Source: Adiantum capillus-veneris
Taxonomy: Eukaryota > Streptophyta > Polypodiopsida > Polypodiales > Pteridaceae
Direction: 5' to 3'
Assembly (NCBI GenBank): GCA_014529385.2
Contig: CM043947.1
Coordinates: 98,306,036-98,370,035 of the forward strand
DNA length: 64,000 nucleotides
Below, piece after piece: positions 39,531 through 48,930 of this stretch; position 1 is the first letter of the stretch, and every line of letters begins with the position of its first letter. Under the pieces are notes generated by a model. The model was given only the letters and a program-made list of their open reading frames with translations. It was not told where the DNA came from and did no database searches. Both the position numbers and the translations under genes were made by a program.

Positions 39531-41959
39531 TGAGGCGGTCCGTGGCGGGCAACAAGAAGAGTGGCCTCTAGACACCCTTCAAGGCTCCCATGCTGCTCAA
39601 TGGGGCTGGGGCACAACACAACACAAACCAAAACAACAAACCCACCGCCAAATCCCAACTACACAAGGGGCACCACCTAGTTTAAGAGCGAACTAGGACG
39701 CAAAAGAGGAGAATCGTTAGAGCAACCCACAAACAAGCAAGGAATTACACTAACCCTAACACCAATGGAATACTCTCACACACTAAAACACGAGAGAGAG
39801 AGATAGAGAGAGAGAGAGAGATAGTGCTCGGGCTGCTTTGAAACGTATCGGCGATGATCAAGCAAACACAACTATATATTTAAGAAAGAGAGAGAAAGGG
39901 GGAGGGGGTGCTTGTTGCATTAATACCTTCTTACAAATCTGTCATGACAAATCAAAGTGAGATTAGTACTTGTTCAACATAGCTTGCGTAAATTTCACCA
40001 CAGCACATCACAAGAAAAGCCACCCCAATCACTGTCTTAAGGCCAGGGGAGTCCTCTCCACCCTGTCGCCCTCTTACAGTATGTGGGATTTATGGCTAGA
40101 TTGATGACAACACCAGAGACAAGCTATCAAGAACTTAACAAAAAAAAACACCAAGACACTTACACATCATTGTTGTCCATTACTTCACGTTGGAAGGGAG
40201 ACAAAGTATCCAAGCTTAGTCCAAATCCACCCTCCTTGATTCAGCGAATGTTGGGCTTACACTAATAGGAGAAATGATAGATTTCCTACTCTCAATTGAA
40301 TGATCACTCTCTCTCTTACAATGGCATAGATTTCCCTTGCTAATCCCCTATTACAACACATGCACATGCATAAGACAATGAGCTTCCACTCAAGAGCTCC
40401 TTCTAGAGAGGTTGAGCTTGGCTTCTCAAGCTATAGCATAGTGCTCTTGCTTATGGCTCCCCCCCTTTTATGCTAGCTACACCCTCCTTTTATAGCAATT
40501 TTGAAGGCTAGGGTTACTCCTCTAACCATGGTTGGGTTAGATTTTCAGCAATTTATCTAATTTCTTTTGCTTGGAATTATCAAGAAGTTGGTGGGGAAAG
40601 AGAGAGGAGAGAAATGGAGGTGATAGGACTTTTCATAGTGGGTTAGTGTTAGTAGAGTTAGTATTAATTTACAAATGGAATTGAATATTTACAATGGGAG
40701 TATCCATGTAGGATACAAATAAGGAAGAAAAACTCTTAAGAGGTAAGAAAAGGTGGATTTCTTACAAGGTTGATGCTCCAAGTGTCTTGAGTAGGGCCAA
40801 TTTTGACGCTTATTGACGGTCCACTAGCTTTGACGGTACATTTTTTCTCCACTCTTGACCTTCCTTGAGAGACAAGGTAATTGAAGCTGAGTAATCAACC
40901 ACCATGATGCTGTCTTTTAAGAGAAGAGGCTGAATTTTGTGGTTTTTTGATAGATATGGGTAATTTGGAGGAGGAAAAATGAGACTAGGTGGTCAATTTT
41001 GGAATGGAATTGTGTGTGGGAGGTATGAGTTCACCATGGTTTCTCTTATTCTTCAAGGTTGAGGAGAAGGTGAGTAGTGTGCAGAGAGGAGTGGTGAGAG
41101 AGATGGGGATGATGAGTGGAGAAGTGTGTGTGAAAGAGGAAAATGATAAAGTGGAAGAGAGAGTGTGGCTGCATAGCATGGGAAAACTGGGGTCCACTAA
41201 AAAAATCATAGCTCACAGCTGGTAGCTCCAAAAATCATGAAAAAATTTGGGGTGATTATTCAGAGCGTGGGCTACATTTTCTCTTTTGACCACCGCTCCA
41301 AATTCGGAGTGGAGATAGGTGCCAAAATTCTCACCAAAAAGCCTGTTTTTTATGCCTGCAAAAGTCTTTTAGTGGTCCCCTCCTTTGTTGAATTTGTACA
41401 ATGCATCCAAGAGTGAGCCCCTCCTTGAATTATTCTGGGTGAAAGAGGAAAATGTATGCAAGTAAATAATATAATAAAAGTAACCAATGAGTAGAAATCA
41501 ATTTTTTGTTTTCACGAGGGTGAGGGTGAAAATGTGGGAGTGATTTGTATAAAGGAAAAATATGAGGTTAGAGTATGTACATATTGGCAAAAAAATAAAA
41601 TTATGGTGTAAGAGGATGAAAGAAGGGGTACATAGGTTTAATAAAACACACACCTAAGTAGAAATATCTAAATAAAATACCAAAATAATTATAAAAAATC
41701 CCTATATTTAGGCCATATATACAATGAAATATTTACACACAAAGAGGTCATAATATACTTTTATTTTTTTATTTTTTTTGGCTCACCTAGCCCAGTGACT
41801 AGCTAGCTGAGGGTTTTTAAGAAGATATGGGAAAAGTCCCGTGACTCACGCACGCCTATGTACAGTGAAATGGTAGGGATAGCCACAGTGTTTGGGTGAT
41901 TTTGGTAGGGTGAGGTAACTCACTATGGCAATTACAAAGAGCCGAAAAAACGGCTATCA
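39531..41959 (-). repeat. LTR1 (3' LTR of the young element), 2429 bp
   Basis: On the minus strand it runs TGATAGCCG...GGACCGCCTCA. The purine tract GGGGGAGGGCTAA at 41972-41960 abuts it. A minus-strand TATA box (TATAAAAGG) at 40494-40486 would give a transcript start leaving roughly 900 bp of R-U5. Small ORFs inside (for example around 40985-41230) occur identically in LTR2 and are not supported as genes. Confidence 0.92.
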
Positions 41960-41987
41960 TTAGCCCTCCCCCTGGATGATGGTATAT

Positions 41988-44900
41988 TCATGTACCATCA
42001 TAGAGCATCTTTTCCAAAGAGAGTGCTTCAGAGTCCTTGACGAGATCTTCATTGTTTGGCCCCTCACAATTTTGGCTGGAGTTACACTCATGCTTCATGT
42101 AACAATACTTACATGAGACAGCAGCCTTTGGACAGATCTTTGGTAGATCCTTTGGTAGAAGGCGACTCAAATAGGGCTTCAAGCGATACCCGTTTACCTT
42201 CCTGGAGAGCTCTTTACCATTCAAGTCCATAAGCTGATAGTAGCTAGAATTGAAAGCCTTCTTGACTATGTATGGCCCTTGCCATCTAGTTTCAAACTTG
42301 GCATCAAAACGATTGTCAAGTCGATTGTCATACCTTAGCACAAGCTCTCCTTCCTTGATGCCTTTGTCCTTCAGTTTCTTGTCGTGCGTTTCTTTCGCTT
42401 GTGTGGCTTTCCTCTTGTAGCACTCGTATGCTGCTTCTCTTTTCCACTCAAGCTCCACTAACGTAAGAAGTCGATCCATCCATACCTCTTGATCATCTTG
42501 TGCTGATTTGCCATGAAGTCGCATTGTTGGAATGTTTAGCTCAATTGGCTGTAAAGCCTCTTGACCATAGACCAAGTGAAATGGTGTGAACTCCGTGGCT
42601 TCCCTATATGTGGTTCGATACGCCCACAAGGCACCATCCAAGAAGTCATCCCATAATTTTGTCTTGTTTTGCACCATCTTTCTAATGATTCCTGCAATGA
42701 CACCATTAGCCTTCTCCACCAAACCATTTGACTGTGGGTAGTATGGTGTGCTATGACGATGTAGAATGTGAAGCTCTTCACAAACTTCTGTGAGCAATCC
42801 TTTTCTAAACCCTGGACCATTATCAGAAACAATCTCCAAAGGTGTGCCAAATCTACAACAAATGTGAGTGTAGACGAATTTGCTTACTGTCTTCTCATTT
42901 ACCTTTGCCACACTTTGTGCTTCCACCCACCTAGTCATATAGTCTACAGCCACTAGAATGTAGAGTTTACCATTTTTTGTCCTAGGCAGAGGACCCATAG
43001 CATCAATGCCCCACTTTTCAAAGGGTCCATTTGCAAGCACTATTTGCCTCGGGCCATGCACCAACCTTCTATTTCCATTTATCTGACAAGTGTGACAGCT
43101 TTTACACCAATGTTGAACATCCACATGCAAACTTGGCCAAACATACCCCGAAAGCAAAATCTTCTTCACAGTTAATTCTTGGGCAAAATGACCACCACAT
43201 GCCTCTTCATGCAAACCTTTTAGAATGGCTGGAATTTCCTTGATAGTTGGTACTCGTCTGCACACTTGATCCTTCCCTCTTTGATAGAGGGAGCCTTCTA
43301 GGAAGAGATATACGCTTGCCTTCTTCATGAGTCTCCTCTTCTGAGCTTTTGTGAAGTCTGGTGGAAACTCACCCTCCAAAATGTAGCCAATGATGGGAGC
43401 CAATGACTCCAATCCCTGGTACCTCGGTTGCTTCACAGCAGCCGCCACCATGATGACCTGCACTTCTTTCTTTACACATGCAACGGCTTGTTGTGCAAGT
43501 AAATCAGCATCTTCATTCTGTTTCCTAGGAATATGATATAGTTGCACTTCTTCAAATTGATTAAACAATCTACGAATGGCATGAACTTTTGTCCGTAAGC
43601 TCTCATTCTTGCATGCCCAAATGCCTAAAATCTGTTTAACAATGAGAAGTGCATCTCCCTTTACCATGAGGCGTTGTATCCCTTGGCCAATGCACATCTT
43701 CAAACCATGAAGTAGAGTGTCATATTCTGCTTCATTGTTGCTAGCTGAACTTGGTAGATTGAACTTCTCTTTCATGACCACCTCTCCACTTGGGTTGAGC
43801 AACACTAGCCCTCCCCCTGCTTTTCCTGTGGCTCGACGAAAAGCTCCATCAAAGAACAAAGTAAAAGCATTAGGAATACTTTTTGGTGGTGGCAATGGTA
43901 GGGTCTTTACTTCAGGCACCTTAATCTCCTTTTCGTGCACCCTATAAGTGAGAATCCCTGCCAATTGTGCACGCACACTATCTTCTACCTTGAAAGAGTA
44001 TTGAAACTCTTGCAACTCCATAATCCACTTTGAGATCCTAGTACTAAGATTCATTTGAGATGACACCCAAGGGAACAAATTTTCTGCAGTGAGAATTACA
44101 AAAGGTTTTGGTAGCAGGTAGGATCTAAACTTTCTCACCGCAAACATGAGAGAAAGCATCATGAGTTCTGCTTCTGTGTAGTCTCTCTCCAAAGCATTCA
44201 TGACCCTACTAGCAAAGTAGATGGGTCGCATCCTTGTATTGTGGGGATCTTGTTGTAGCAACACAGCACCAATTGTTTCTTTCCCGGCACTAGAGCTAAC
44301 AAAGAATGTGTACTCCCAACAAGGAGGCATGAGTGTTGGTAGCTCTGACAAAATGACTTTAATGTTACAAAAGTACTCTTCAAGCTCATCAGACCATGCA
44401 AATTCTACTTGTTGTGTCAACTTTTGCAAAGGGTGAAGTAACTCCGAGGCTAAGTGAATGAAGCGTGACATATACTTCACCTTTTGAATGAATGAGATGA
44501 CCTCCTTAAGACTCTTGGGTGATGGTAGCTCAATAAGAGCCTTTGCCTTCGAAGGATCCACTTCAATGCCTTTGTAAGAAACTTTATGACCAAGCAAGAT
44601 TACTTCATCCTCACCTATATGGCACTTGTCGGGGTTGAGTTGACCTCCCATGTCGTAGAGCTTCTTTAAACCTTCTTCTACCCTTTGTAGATGCAATGAT
44701 TTTGAGCTATAAATACAGAAATCATCAATGAACACCCTAATTGACTTTCCAAAGAATGCTTGAAACACCATATTCATGAAACGTTGGAATGTTGCAGGAG
44801 CATTTGTCAGACCAAATGGCATGACTCTAAAAGAATAACAACCCCAAGGAGTGATAAAGGTTGTTTTCAATTGATCCTCCAGTGCAATCCCTATTTGAAA

Positions 44901-47267
44901 GTAACCTGAGTAACCATCGCACACAGTGTACTTCTCATGACCAGCTACCTCATTTATTATCTCATCCTGGAATGGGAGGGGAAAGTGATCTCTCTTTGTT
45001 GCCTCATTGAGGGGACGGTAATCCACACACACCCTCCACTTGCCGTTCTTCTTAGGAGTGACAACAACAGGAGAGACCCACTCTGAATTCTCCACTGGAT
45101 AAATGAACCCTGCTGCTAGAAGCTTTCTTACCTCCTTGAGTAAAGCCTGCTCCTTGATGACTCCTAGCCTTCGTAGCTTCTGAGCCTTAGGTGTGGCCTC
45201 TGGCTTCAACTCAATTTTGTGTTGAACAGCATCTACTCCACGCACATCGGTGTAGTCTTTAGCAAAAAGCCTAGGAAACTTCCTTAGCACACATTTGAAC
45301 TCCTCTCTTTCATTCTTTGTAAGTGTTGTTGATAGCATACCTTCCAGCATCCCTTCATCTTGATCACCTTCGTTCTCTTGAGGACCTACCTCCTCCAAGC
45401 CTTGACAAGAGGTCTCTTGGTTGCTTGGCTTAAACCTTACCCCCATGACTTCGATGGAAGACTCCTCTTCAGTAATGCTGCCGCTACTTTCTTCTTCTGA
45501 AGTGCTATCGGTCCAACCTTCTTCCGTCTCACTTTGAGATGATTCTTCATGGAGCTCCTCTTGGCGTTGCTCCTTCATGTCAAAGACAACCTTCTTGTGA
45601 TTGTCATTCCTGCAAATTAGCTTTCCACTCTCCCAATCCTGCAAAGCTCGCATTTTCATTAGCCATGGTCTTCCTAGGATAAATGGGTAACCATTTCCCT
45701 TGGTAGACATGACATAGAAATCCACTGCCTTCTTAATGCCAAAGGCCTCCACAAAAACATTTTTACAAATGCCTACGCACCTAGCCTTGCTATTGTTTGC
45801 CATCTTGACCCTAATTTCAGGTGTCTCATGGATGTGCATGCCTAGTTTTTGCATGAGTCCCTCTGTCATGATGCAAATTTGTGCACCCCCATCCACTAGA
45901 CCTTTCCTAACCAATCTCCCTTTGATGTAACAGTCTAGCACCGGTGTAATGTCCTCATTCATTTCAGCTTGTGCAATTTTTACAACAGGCACACTCTCTT
46001 TTACCTTTCTCCTAGTGCTAACTGCCCTTGTTAAATCCCTCCTAACTTGTGGACATAATGCAAGAAATTGAGGCCATGAAATATCAGGACCCTTACCTCT
46101 CATGTCTTCCAACAAGTTGTACGGAGCCATACCATGTCCAAGAGGGAAGTCTTGGAGGTTGATACGACGTCGAGTCCTCTTGGTTTCCTTGGTTCCCTTT
46201 GCCTTCTTGCCTTGTCCATGGTCACTCTGTGATGTGACTCCTTCTTTCTCTTTACCTTTTCCTCGGCCACGCTTAATTCCATTGGCTTCCATGTCAACCT
46301 TATTTGAATTTGTCACCTCTACCACATGCACATTTGGATCTGGCAAAGGTGGAACTCCTTCTACCCCTTGTGGAGGTGGTCTTGGTCCATTTGGCCTTTG
46401 TAGAAGCCTTGGTTGTTGACCAGTTCCTTCACCTGCATTCATCACTGGGTAATTCAAGTTAGGCCTCCCTGGCTCCCCATGGGGCCAAGGACAACTATAC
46501 ATCCCATGTCCAGACTCTCCGCAATTCCAACATTGCAAGACTCTCCTAGGTCGTGGATCTCGCTCTTCAGACTTCTTTGCTTGTCCCTTTGGACCTACAG
46601 CTTGTGCAAGGTGAATTGACAGGCTGCTTAAAGATTCGTTTAACTTCTCAATTACTTCCGCCGTTACCTCAGGAAGCTCCCTCGATGTTGATGCTTGTGA
46701 CTTACCTTTGGGTCTAAGACCTTCTATTGGAACCTCTCCCCTTAAGCACTTGAGTTTCCTATACTTCTCAGCAGCCCTAGTTTCAGCTGCATCAAAAGTA
46801 GCAGGTGCACCCGCCTCCACTTTTACCTTAAGGTCAGGAAAGAGTCCGGCTATGAACCTCTCCTTCTTTAAAAATTCTGCACCATCACCAGGGTTAGCAA
46901 CATTTCGTATCCATAGAGCCCAAAGACGTAGAAACTCTTGCTTGTACAAGTAGTAGTCATCTAAGTCTTTTTGCTTATGAGAAACAATGTCTTGCCATAG
47001 TTTCTGAGTGTTTTGGGGATCAAAGAAGTATCTCTTAAAACGATTTAAAACTTCTGTGTAATTCCCCTTAACTTCCTCAGGCAAAGAGTCAAACCAAGTA
47101 CTAGCATCTTTCCTAAGGACCACCTCAAAAATTTCTACACGTTCTTGATCGGTTACTATCCTCTTGATACGGCAAGACATCTTGAAATTTGCTAAAAATA
47201 ATTCTGCATCCTCTCCACGCTCTCCAAAGAAAAGAGGATATCCAGACATTTGGCGTTGGCTCTCCAT
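41988..47267 (-). CDS. intact gag-pol polyprotein, Tat-lineage Ty3/gypsy (1759 aa)
   Basis: A single uninterrupted frame encodes capsid and replication enzymes. Approximate residues: gag domain 1-200 (FFGERGEDAELFLANFK, later YYLYKQEFLRLW); zinc knuckle CWNCGESGHGMYSC at about 245; protease loop GLVDGGAQICIM at about 455 (DGGA, not the usual DSGA) with PFILGRPWLM about 75 later. RT runs about 690-930 with [33 protein letters not shown] and catalytic VFIDDFCIYSS (about 846). The RT-linked RNase H has lost its first acid (FFVSSSAGKETIGAVL), but a second, archaeal-type RNase H at about 1135-1270 keeps FFDGAF, NNEAEY, VKGDALL and DADLLA. Integrase has CGGHFA...CKSCHTCQ (about 1390), GIDAMG (1424), VSDNGPGF (1482) and GLVEKAN (1518). 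There is no chromodomain. Dual RNase H places it in the Tat/Ogre-like group. It starts 49 bp after the upstream small ORF. Confidence 0.95.
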   Translation of the reverse strand: MESQRQMSGYPLFFGERGEDAELFLANFKMSCRIKRIVTDQERVEIFEVVLRKDASTWFDSLPEEVKGNYTEVLNRFKRYFFDPQNTQKLWQDIVSHKQKDLDDYYLYKQEFLRLWALWIRNVANPGDGAEFLKKERFIAGLFPDLKVKVEAGAPATFDAAETRAAEKYRKLKCLRGEVPIEGLRPKGKSQASTSRELPEVTAEVIEKLNESLSSLSIHLAQAVGPKGQAKKSEERDPRPRRVLQCWNCGESGHGMYSCPWPHGEPGRPNLNYPVMNAGEGTGQQPRLLQRPNGPRPPPQGVEGVPPLPDPNVHVVEVTNSNKVDMEANGIKRGRGKGKEKEGVTSQSDHGQGKKAKGTKETKRTRRRINLQDFPLGHGMAPYNLLEDMRGKGPDISWPQFLALCPQVRRDLTRAVSTRRKVKESVPVVKIAQAEMNEDITPVLDCYIKGRLVRKGLVDGGAQICIMTEGLMQKLGMHIHETPEIRVKMANNSKARCVGICKNVFVEAFGIKKAVDFYVMSTKGNGYPFILGRPWLMKMRALQDWESGKLICRNDNHKKVVFDMKEQRQEELHEESSQSETEEGWTDSTSEEESSGSITEEESSIEVMGVRFKPSNQETSCQGLEEVGPQENEGDQDEGMLEGMLSTTLTKNEREEFKCVLRKFPRLFAKDYTDVRGVDAVQHKIELKPEATPKAQKLRRLGVIKEQALLKEVRKLLAAGFIYPVENSEWVSPVVVTPKKNGKWRVCVDYRPLNEATKRDHFPLPFQDEIINEVAGHEKYTVCDGYSGYFQIGIALEDQLKTTFITPWGCYSFRVMPFGLTNAPATFQRFMNMVFQAFFGKSIRVFIDDFCIYSSKSLHLQRVEEGLKKLYDMGGQLNPDKCHIGEDEVILLGHKVSYKGIEVDPSKAKALIELPSPKSLKEVISFIQKVKYMSRFIHLASELLHPLQKLTQQVEFAWSDELEEYFCNIKVILSELPTLMPPCWEYTFFVSSSAGKETIGAVLLQQDPHNTRMRPIYFASRVMNALERDYTEAELMMLSLMFAVRKFRSYLLPKPFVILTAENLFPWVSSQMNLSTRISKWIMELQEFQYSFKVEDSVRAQLAGILTYRVHEKEIKVPEVKTLPLPPPKSIPNAFTLFFDGAFRRATGKAGGGLVLLNPSGEVVMKEKFNLPSSASNNEAEYDTLLHGLKMCIGQGIQRLMVKGDALLIVKQILGIWACKNESLRTKVHAIRRLFNQFEEVQLYHIPRKQNEDADLLAQQAVACVKKEVQVIMVAAAVKQPRYQGLESLAPIIGYILEGEFPPDFTKAQKRRLMKKASVYLFLEGSLYQRGKDQVCRRVPTIKEIPAILKGLHEEACGGHFAQELTVKKILLSGYVWPSLHVDVQHWCKSCHTCQINGNRRLVHGPRQIVLANGPFEKWGIDAMGPLPRTKNGKLYILVAVDYMTRWVEAQSVAKVNEKTVSKFVYTHICCRFGTPLEIVSDNGPGFRKGLLTEVCEELHILHRHSTPYYPQSNGLVEKANGVIAGIIRKMVQNKTKLWDDFLDGALWAYRTTYREATEFTPFHLVYGQEALQPIELNIPTMRLHGKSAQDDQEVWMDRLLTLVELEWKREAAYECYKRKATQAKETHDKKLKDKGIKEGELVLRYDNRLDNRFDAKFETRWQGPYIVKKAFNSSYYQLMDLNGKELSRKVNGYRLKPYLSRLLPKDLPKICPKAAVSCKYCYMKHECNSSQNCEGPNNEDLVKDSEALSLEKMLYDGT

Positions 47268-47316
47268 TATTATGAAAGATTACAACACGAGTTACAATAA
47301 GGGATACAATAGAGAT

Positions 47317-47775
47317 CTAGAACCACTCGCCTGCAAATGAAGAAGTGAGAAAATACCACTCTAGGTTTTCTTCTTCAGCTATCCAAGCTTCAATAAGGTC
47401 TCGATTTGTTTGATCAAAACAAAAGGGTACACTATTGATGAGCTCTAAGAAGGGTTGAAATTCTTCAAAGCTAAGGCGATAAACAGAAATCTCTAGAATT
47501 TCCTTTTCTGGATCCAAAAGAGCAACCACGTCCCAAGTGATAAATTGCACTTGCTCTACAATTCCCAATGCACAAGCGGTTTGTATAAAAACTAGATCTT
47601 CATGCTCGTCGAAGGCCGTGAGAAAGTAGCAATTGACTAGGAGCTCCTTTCCTTCGAGTTCCACACAGTCGGAGTGAGGCAACCTTCTCACAATTTCATA
47701 AAGAATATCCTCATCAAGTCCAATCAAGTTTGCAAGATTTAAAGACTCCACTTGTGCTACAAAATTCCTGGACAA
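47317..47775 (-). CDS. leader ORF d: unknown 152-aa protein, paralogue of ORF c
   Basis: This intact ORF lies between the primer site and gag, ending 49 bp before the gag-pol ATG. I recognise no family with certainty. It aligns with the next ORF upstream (47822-48376): both have VRRLPH, then an FIQ...CAL..V..V.F..W.V block, then RL.F.EF.P.L.LINS.PF.F and a final acidic/aromatic tail. The N-terminal LDEDILYEIVRRLPHSDC is reminiscent of an F-box helix pair, but the usual tryptophan is absent and I do not assert it. There is no signal peptide or membrane segment. Intactness beside an intact gag-pol argues for function in the element's life cycle. Confidence 0.7.
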   Translation of the reverse strand: MSRNFVAQVESLNLANLIGLDEDILYEIVRRLPHSDCVELEGKELLVNCYFLTAFDEHEDLVFIQTACALGIVEQVQFITWDVVALLDPEKEILEISVYRLSFEEFQPFLELINSVPFCFDQTNRDLIEAWIAEEENLEWYFLTSSFAGEWF

Positions 47776-47821
47776 AAACTCCTTAGGATTATGGTTAAAT
47801 CATTCAAAAGCATAAAGAGAT

Positions 47822-48376
47822 TTACAATGTCTCTATGAACAAAGTGTCATAGAAAGTAGAGAAGGATGAGAATTTATACAAATTTGCAATCTTCTCTATG
47901 CTCTCTTTATTAAGACAAGCTCTGAATAGCTCCCTATCTCCTTTGTTGAAAGCGAAAGGAAGACTATTAATAAGATGCAAATGAGGGAAAAATTCACCAA
48001 ATGTGAGTCTATGAAGCATGAACTCTGGCCGCAAGTTTCCTGAAGAGTCTTCCTCAATGGTGAAATGCACTCGCCAAACGCCAAATTTCACTCTATTTAC
48101 CAATCTTAGGGCACACACTAGTTGGATGAATGCGCGGTCTTCCTTAGTGCCCAACAACAAGAGGAAAATGGAATCCACGCGTAGGACCTTCCGTCTTAAC
48201 TTCACCACCCTCTTGTTATGAGGGAGACGCCTTACTACTTGCTCCTGCAACTCAATTGGTAATAGAGCTAGATCTCTAAGGATTGAACTTTCACTGCACA
48301 CACATTCCCAATTAGAATAAATGATCGTTTTTTTGTTTCTTGTAACAACTTGGACAAAGAAAAAACAAACATACAC
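47822..48376 (-). CDS. leader ORF c: unknown 184-aa protein, paralogue of ORF d
   Basis: The intact frame is out of phase with its neighbours, 46 bp upstream of ORF d. Residues from about 35 (LALLPIELQEQVVRRLPH) to about 155 align with ORF d at roughly 30 percent by eye, including LHLINSLPFAFNKGDREL against LELINSVPFCFDQTNRDL. The first 30 residues (MYVCFFFVQVV...) are hydrophobic and unmatched, so the real start may be internal. It is basic in the middle (VVKLRRKVLRVDS) where ORF d is acidic, suggesting the pair have diverged in role. No named domain; F-box-like N-terminus only as a hypothesis. Confidence 0.68.
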   Translation of the reverse strand: MYVCFFFVQVVTRNKKTIIYSNWECVCSESSILRDLALLPIELQEQVVRRLPHNKRVVKLRRKVLRVDSIFLLLLGTKEDRAFIQLVCALRLVNRVKFGVWRVHFTIEEDSSGNLRPEFMLHRLTFGEFFPHLHLINSLPFAFNKGDRELFRACLNKESIEKIANLYKFSSFSTFYDTLFIETL

Positions 48377-48402
48377 ACTACTTTGCCGGGCTGCACTTCA
48401 TT

Positions 48403-48621
48403 TTAAAATAAAATGAACACATGTACATCAAAAGAAGTGTGGTAGTTGATGAGAGGTAGAATGACAGGGTTTGGTGATGCAAGAATTTCTCCTGCTCTTT
48501 GGGCACCAAACATGAACACCATTCGTTGTTGAAAATGGATCTTTCTACTAATTGCAACGTTTATTCTAATGTGTGGAGTAAAATGAAAGGGAAAAACCTC
48601 TATTCCTGGGCCATTATCCAT
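48403..48621 (-). CDS. leader ORF b: unknown 72-aa protein, paralogue of ORF a
   Basis: A small intact ORF 26 bp upstream of ORF c. Its C-terminal 45 residues (GEILASPNPVILPLINY, then SFDVHVFILF) align closely with ORF a (AEINASVNPFILPLIRY, then SLDVYIFVLF). Both end with the same hydrophobic LF just before the stop. It is in the same frame as ORF a but separated by at least two stops. Function unknown; the length and shared fold suggest a small structural or accessory protein. Confidence 0.62.
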   Translation of the reverse strand: MDNGPGIEVFPFHFTPHIRINVAISRKIHFQQRMVFMFGAQRAGEILASPNPVILPLINYHTSFDVHVFILF

Positions 48622-48642
48622 GGCCTATGCATGTCCTAATGC

Positions 48643-48855
48643 TTAAAACAAAACAAAAATATAGACGTCCAAACTAAGGTCGTACCTAATGAGAGGCAAA
48701 ATAAAAGGATTTACTGAAGCGTTTATCTCGGCCAACCTAAGAGGACCTAAAATTCTACGAATGACACGTTGAAATTGCAACTTAGTACTAACAATTATGT
48801 GTACCTTTTGCCTTGCAATGGGAATGAAGGGATCATACAAAGCTTCGTGATTCAT
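48643..48855 (-). CDS. leader ORF a: unknown 70-aa protein, first ORF after the primer site
   Basis: The first ORF of the predicted genomic RNA starts about 75 bp inside the 5' LTR. It is paralogous to ORF b: KVHIIVSTKLQFQ against RINVAISRKIHFQ, then the shared ILPLI and D-V-x-x-F-x-LF ending. Being first on the message, it would be the most efficiently translated. I do not recognise the family. Confidence 0.62.
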   Translation of the reverse strand: MNHEALYDPFIPIARQKVHIIVSTKLQFQRVIRRILGPLRLAEINASVNPFILPLIRYDLSLDVYIFVLF

Positions 48856-48912
48856 GCAAACTACTTGACTATGCTAAAGGTTGATTCTACACAAAAATAC
48901 ACAAGCCGTCCT

Positions 48913-48930
48913 CCGTGGGGGCACCAAAAT
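48913..48930 (-). other. primer-binding site of the young gypsy element
   Basis: On the minus strand, TGGTGCCCCCACGG follows the LTR end CCGCCTCA after a short ATTT spacer. A sequence starting TGG matches the complement of a tRNA CCA end, but I cannot assign the tRNA from memory. Confidence 0.6.

Noticed and set aside
40985-41231. ORFs repeated identically at 50384-50630
   Set aside because: They lie inside the two LTR copies; identity reflects LTR duplication, and frames are open on both strands without domains.
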